Shown here one piece after another: positions 50,502 through 50,837 of a DNA stretch of 50,837 bases; the stretch's first letter is position 1; each line of letters starts with the position of its first letter. A program made the translations under genes and the position numbers. The notes beneath the pieces are model-generated. The model was not told where the DNA came from. It did not search any database and saw only the letters and a program-made list of their open reading frames with translations. This DNA comes from Acidimicrobiales bacterium (lineage in GTDB: Bacteria; Actinomycetota; Acidimicrobiia; Acidimicrobiales; MedAcidi-G1), in assembly GCA_028823445.1 (NCBI GenBank), contig JAPKBH010000013.1, forward strand, positions 1 to 50,837. Direction: 5' to 3'.

Positions 50502-50572
50502 TCATTGTTCAAGCGGTCTAAGGTACCGTTATTCCCTAATCCCTTACTTACTCCTGAGAGATAGCCCTTAAC

Positions 50573-50837
50573 GTGCCCCAAGTTTCTTCTTCACCTGCTG
50601 CTCCGCTGGCTTTGCGGTCCGGTACAGGCGGAAACGTATCTTTTGGCGTGGCTTCCATCGATGGCCGAAGCGTGGTTCATGTTGAGGTAGGCGGAGAAAA
50701 GCTTGGCGCTTTGCTTCCCATTGATGGTGAAAACCTTGCCGAAGCAGCCCGTATGGCTCGGCGTCAGTCGCTTCCCTTGGTCTGCCATTTGAGTTCTAGC
50801 GGGGCCGATGTAGCCCACGGGGTGGCGGGTATTCATG
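50573..50837 (+). CDS. acetyl-CoA carboxylase carboxyltransferase (N-terminal part, cut by window edge)
   Basis: The 88 visible codons from GTG 50573 read VPQVSSSPAAPLALRSG..., then ...EAARMARRQSLPLVCHLSSSGADVAHGVAGIH. The ARMARRQSLPLV-x-x-L(S)SSGAD-x-x-GVAG pattern matches carboxyltransferase subunits of biotin-dependent carboxylases (AccD-type), where it binds the acyl-CoA/biotin. The rest lies beyond the window. It probably transfers CO2 to acetyl- or propionyl-CoA; substrate undecided. No ribosome-binding site close to the GTG. Confidence 0.7.
   Translation, partial: MPQVSSSPAAPLALRSGTGGNVSFGVASIDGRSVVHVEVGGEKLGALLPIDGENLAEAARMARRQSLPLVCHLSSSGADVAHGVAGIH

Overview
The window reads as a compact chromosomal segment of a mid-GC actinobacterium, most likely an uncultured (marine or freshwater) member of the Acidimicrobiia. 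This is inferred from the gene content: a ParC/ParE pair of actinobacterial type, a ferrochelatase with a Cys-rich tail, a SAF/FmdB pair, DUF1800/DUF1501 pairs, and Thr-rich '(P)TTT' linkers in exported proteins. Genes are densely packed with many ATGA, TGATG and TAATG overlaps. Many first genes of transcription units have a TANNNT box 5-8 nt before the start codon, which suggests leaderless mRNAs.

Layout. 0-4.2 kb: an operon (PII signal protein, ArsC-family protein, RraA family) next to a GntR regulator with a perfect palindromic operator; asparaginase and a DUF6356 protein; a second ArsC-family gene; rsgA. Both ArsC-family genes carry an in-frame TGA exactly where the family has its catalytic cysteine, each followed by a SECIS-like hairpin. 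They read as two selenoproteins and are the most exciting result here. 4.2-12.7 kb: a GpgS-like glycosyltransferase, then a tandemly duplicated DUF1800-DUF1501 cassette whose second copy is coupled to a secreted trypsin-like protease and a lipoprotein that shares the protease's pro-region domain. 12.7-14.6 kb: a gene-poor stretch with gene remnants, then a lipoprotein metzincin. 14.8 kb: tRNA-Ala(CGC). 14.9-18.8 kb: molybdenum cofactor genes (moeA, moaA, moaC) and plsY. 18.9-29 kb: fmdB/SAF pair, uppP, tldD/tldE, a hotdog thioesterase, a PAP2 phosphatase, dxs, nfuA, a crotonase and ferrochelatase, closed by a strong terminator. 29-37 kb: parC-parE-RecB-like nuclease, an orphan parA with a membrane partner, and a DUF3048 protein. 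37-42 kb: map, a CDF transporter, VIT1, EamA and a secreted lipase. 42-46.4 kb: a leuB-ilvE-cimA-aquaporin operon preceded by a transcription attenuator whose leader peptide is MNKTSSVIIIL. 46.5-50.8 kb: greA, a hydrolase, a 31-residue membrane peptide, an Hsp70-like membrane protein, a LysR regulator and the start of an acetyl-CoA carboxylase carboxyltransferase.

How the parts fit. leuB, ilvE and cimA together support isoleucine synthesis from pyruvate through citramalate, controlled by charged Ile/Val/Leu tRNA. The two Sec-ArsC proteins need SelA/SelB/SelC/SelD, none of which is in the window, so that machinery must be elsewhere in the genome. UGA is also an ordinary stop for many genes here, so it has not been globally reassigned.
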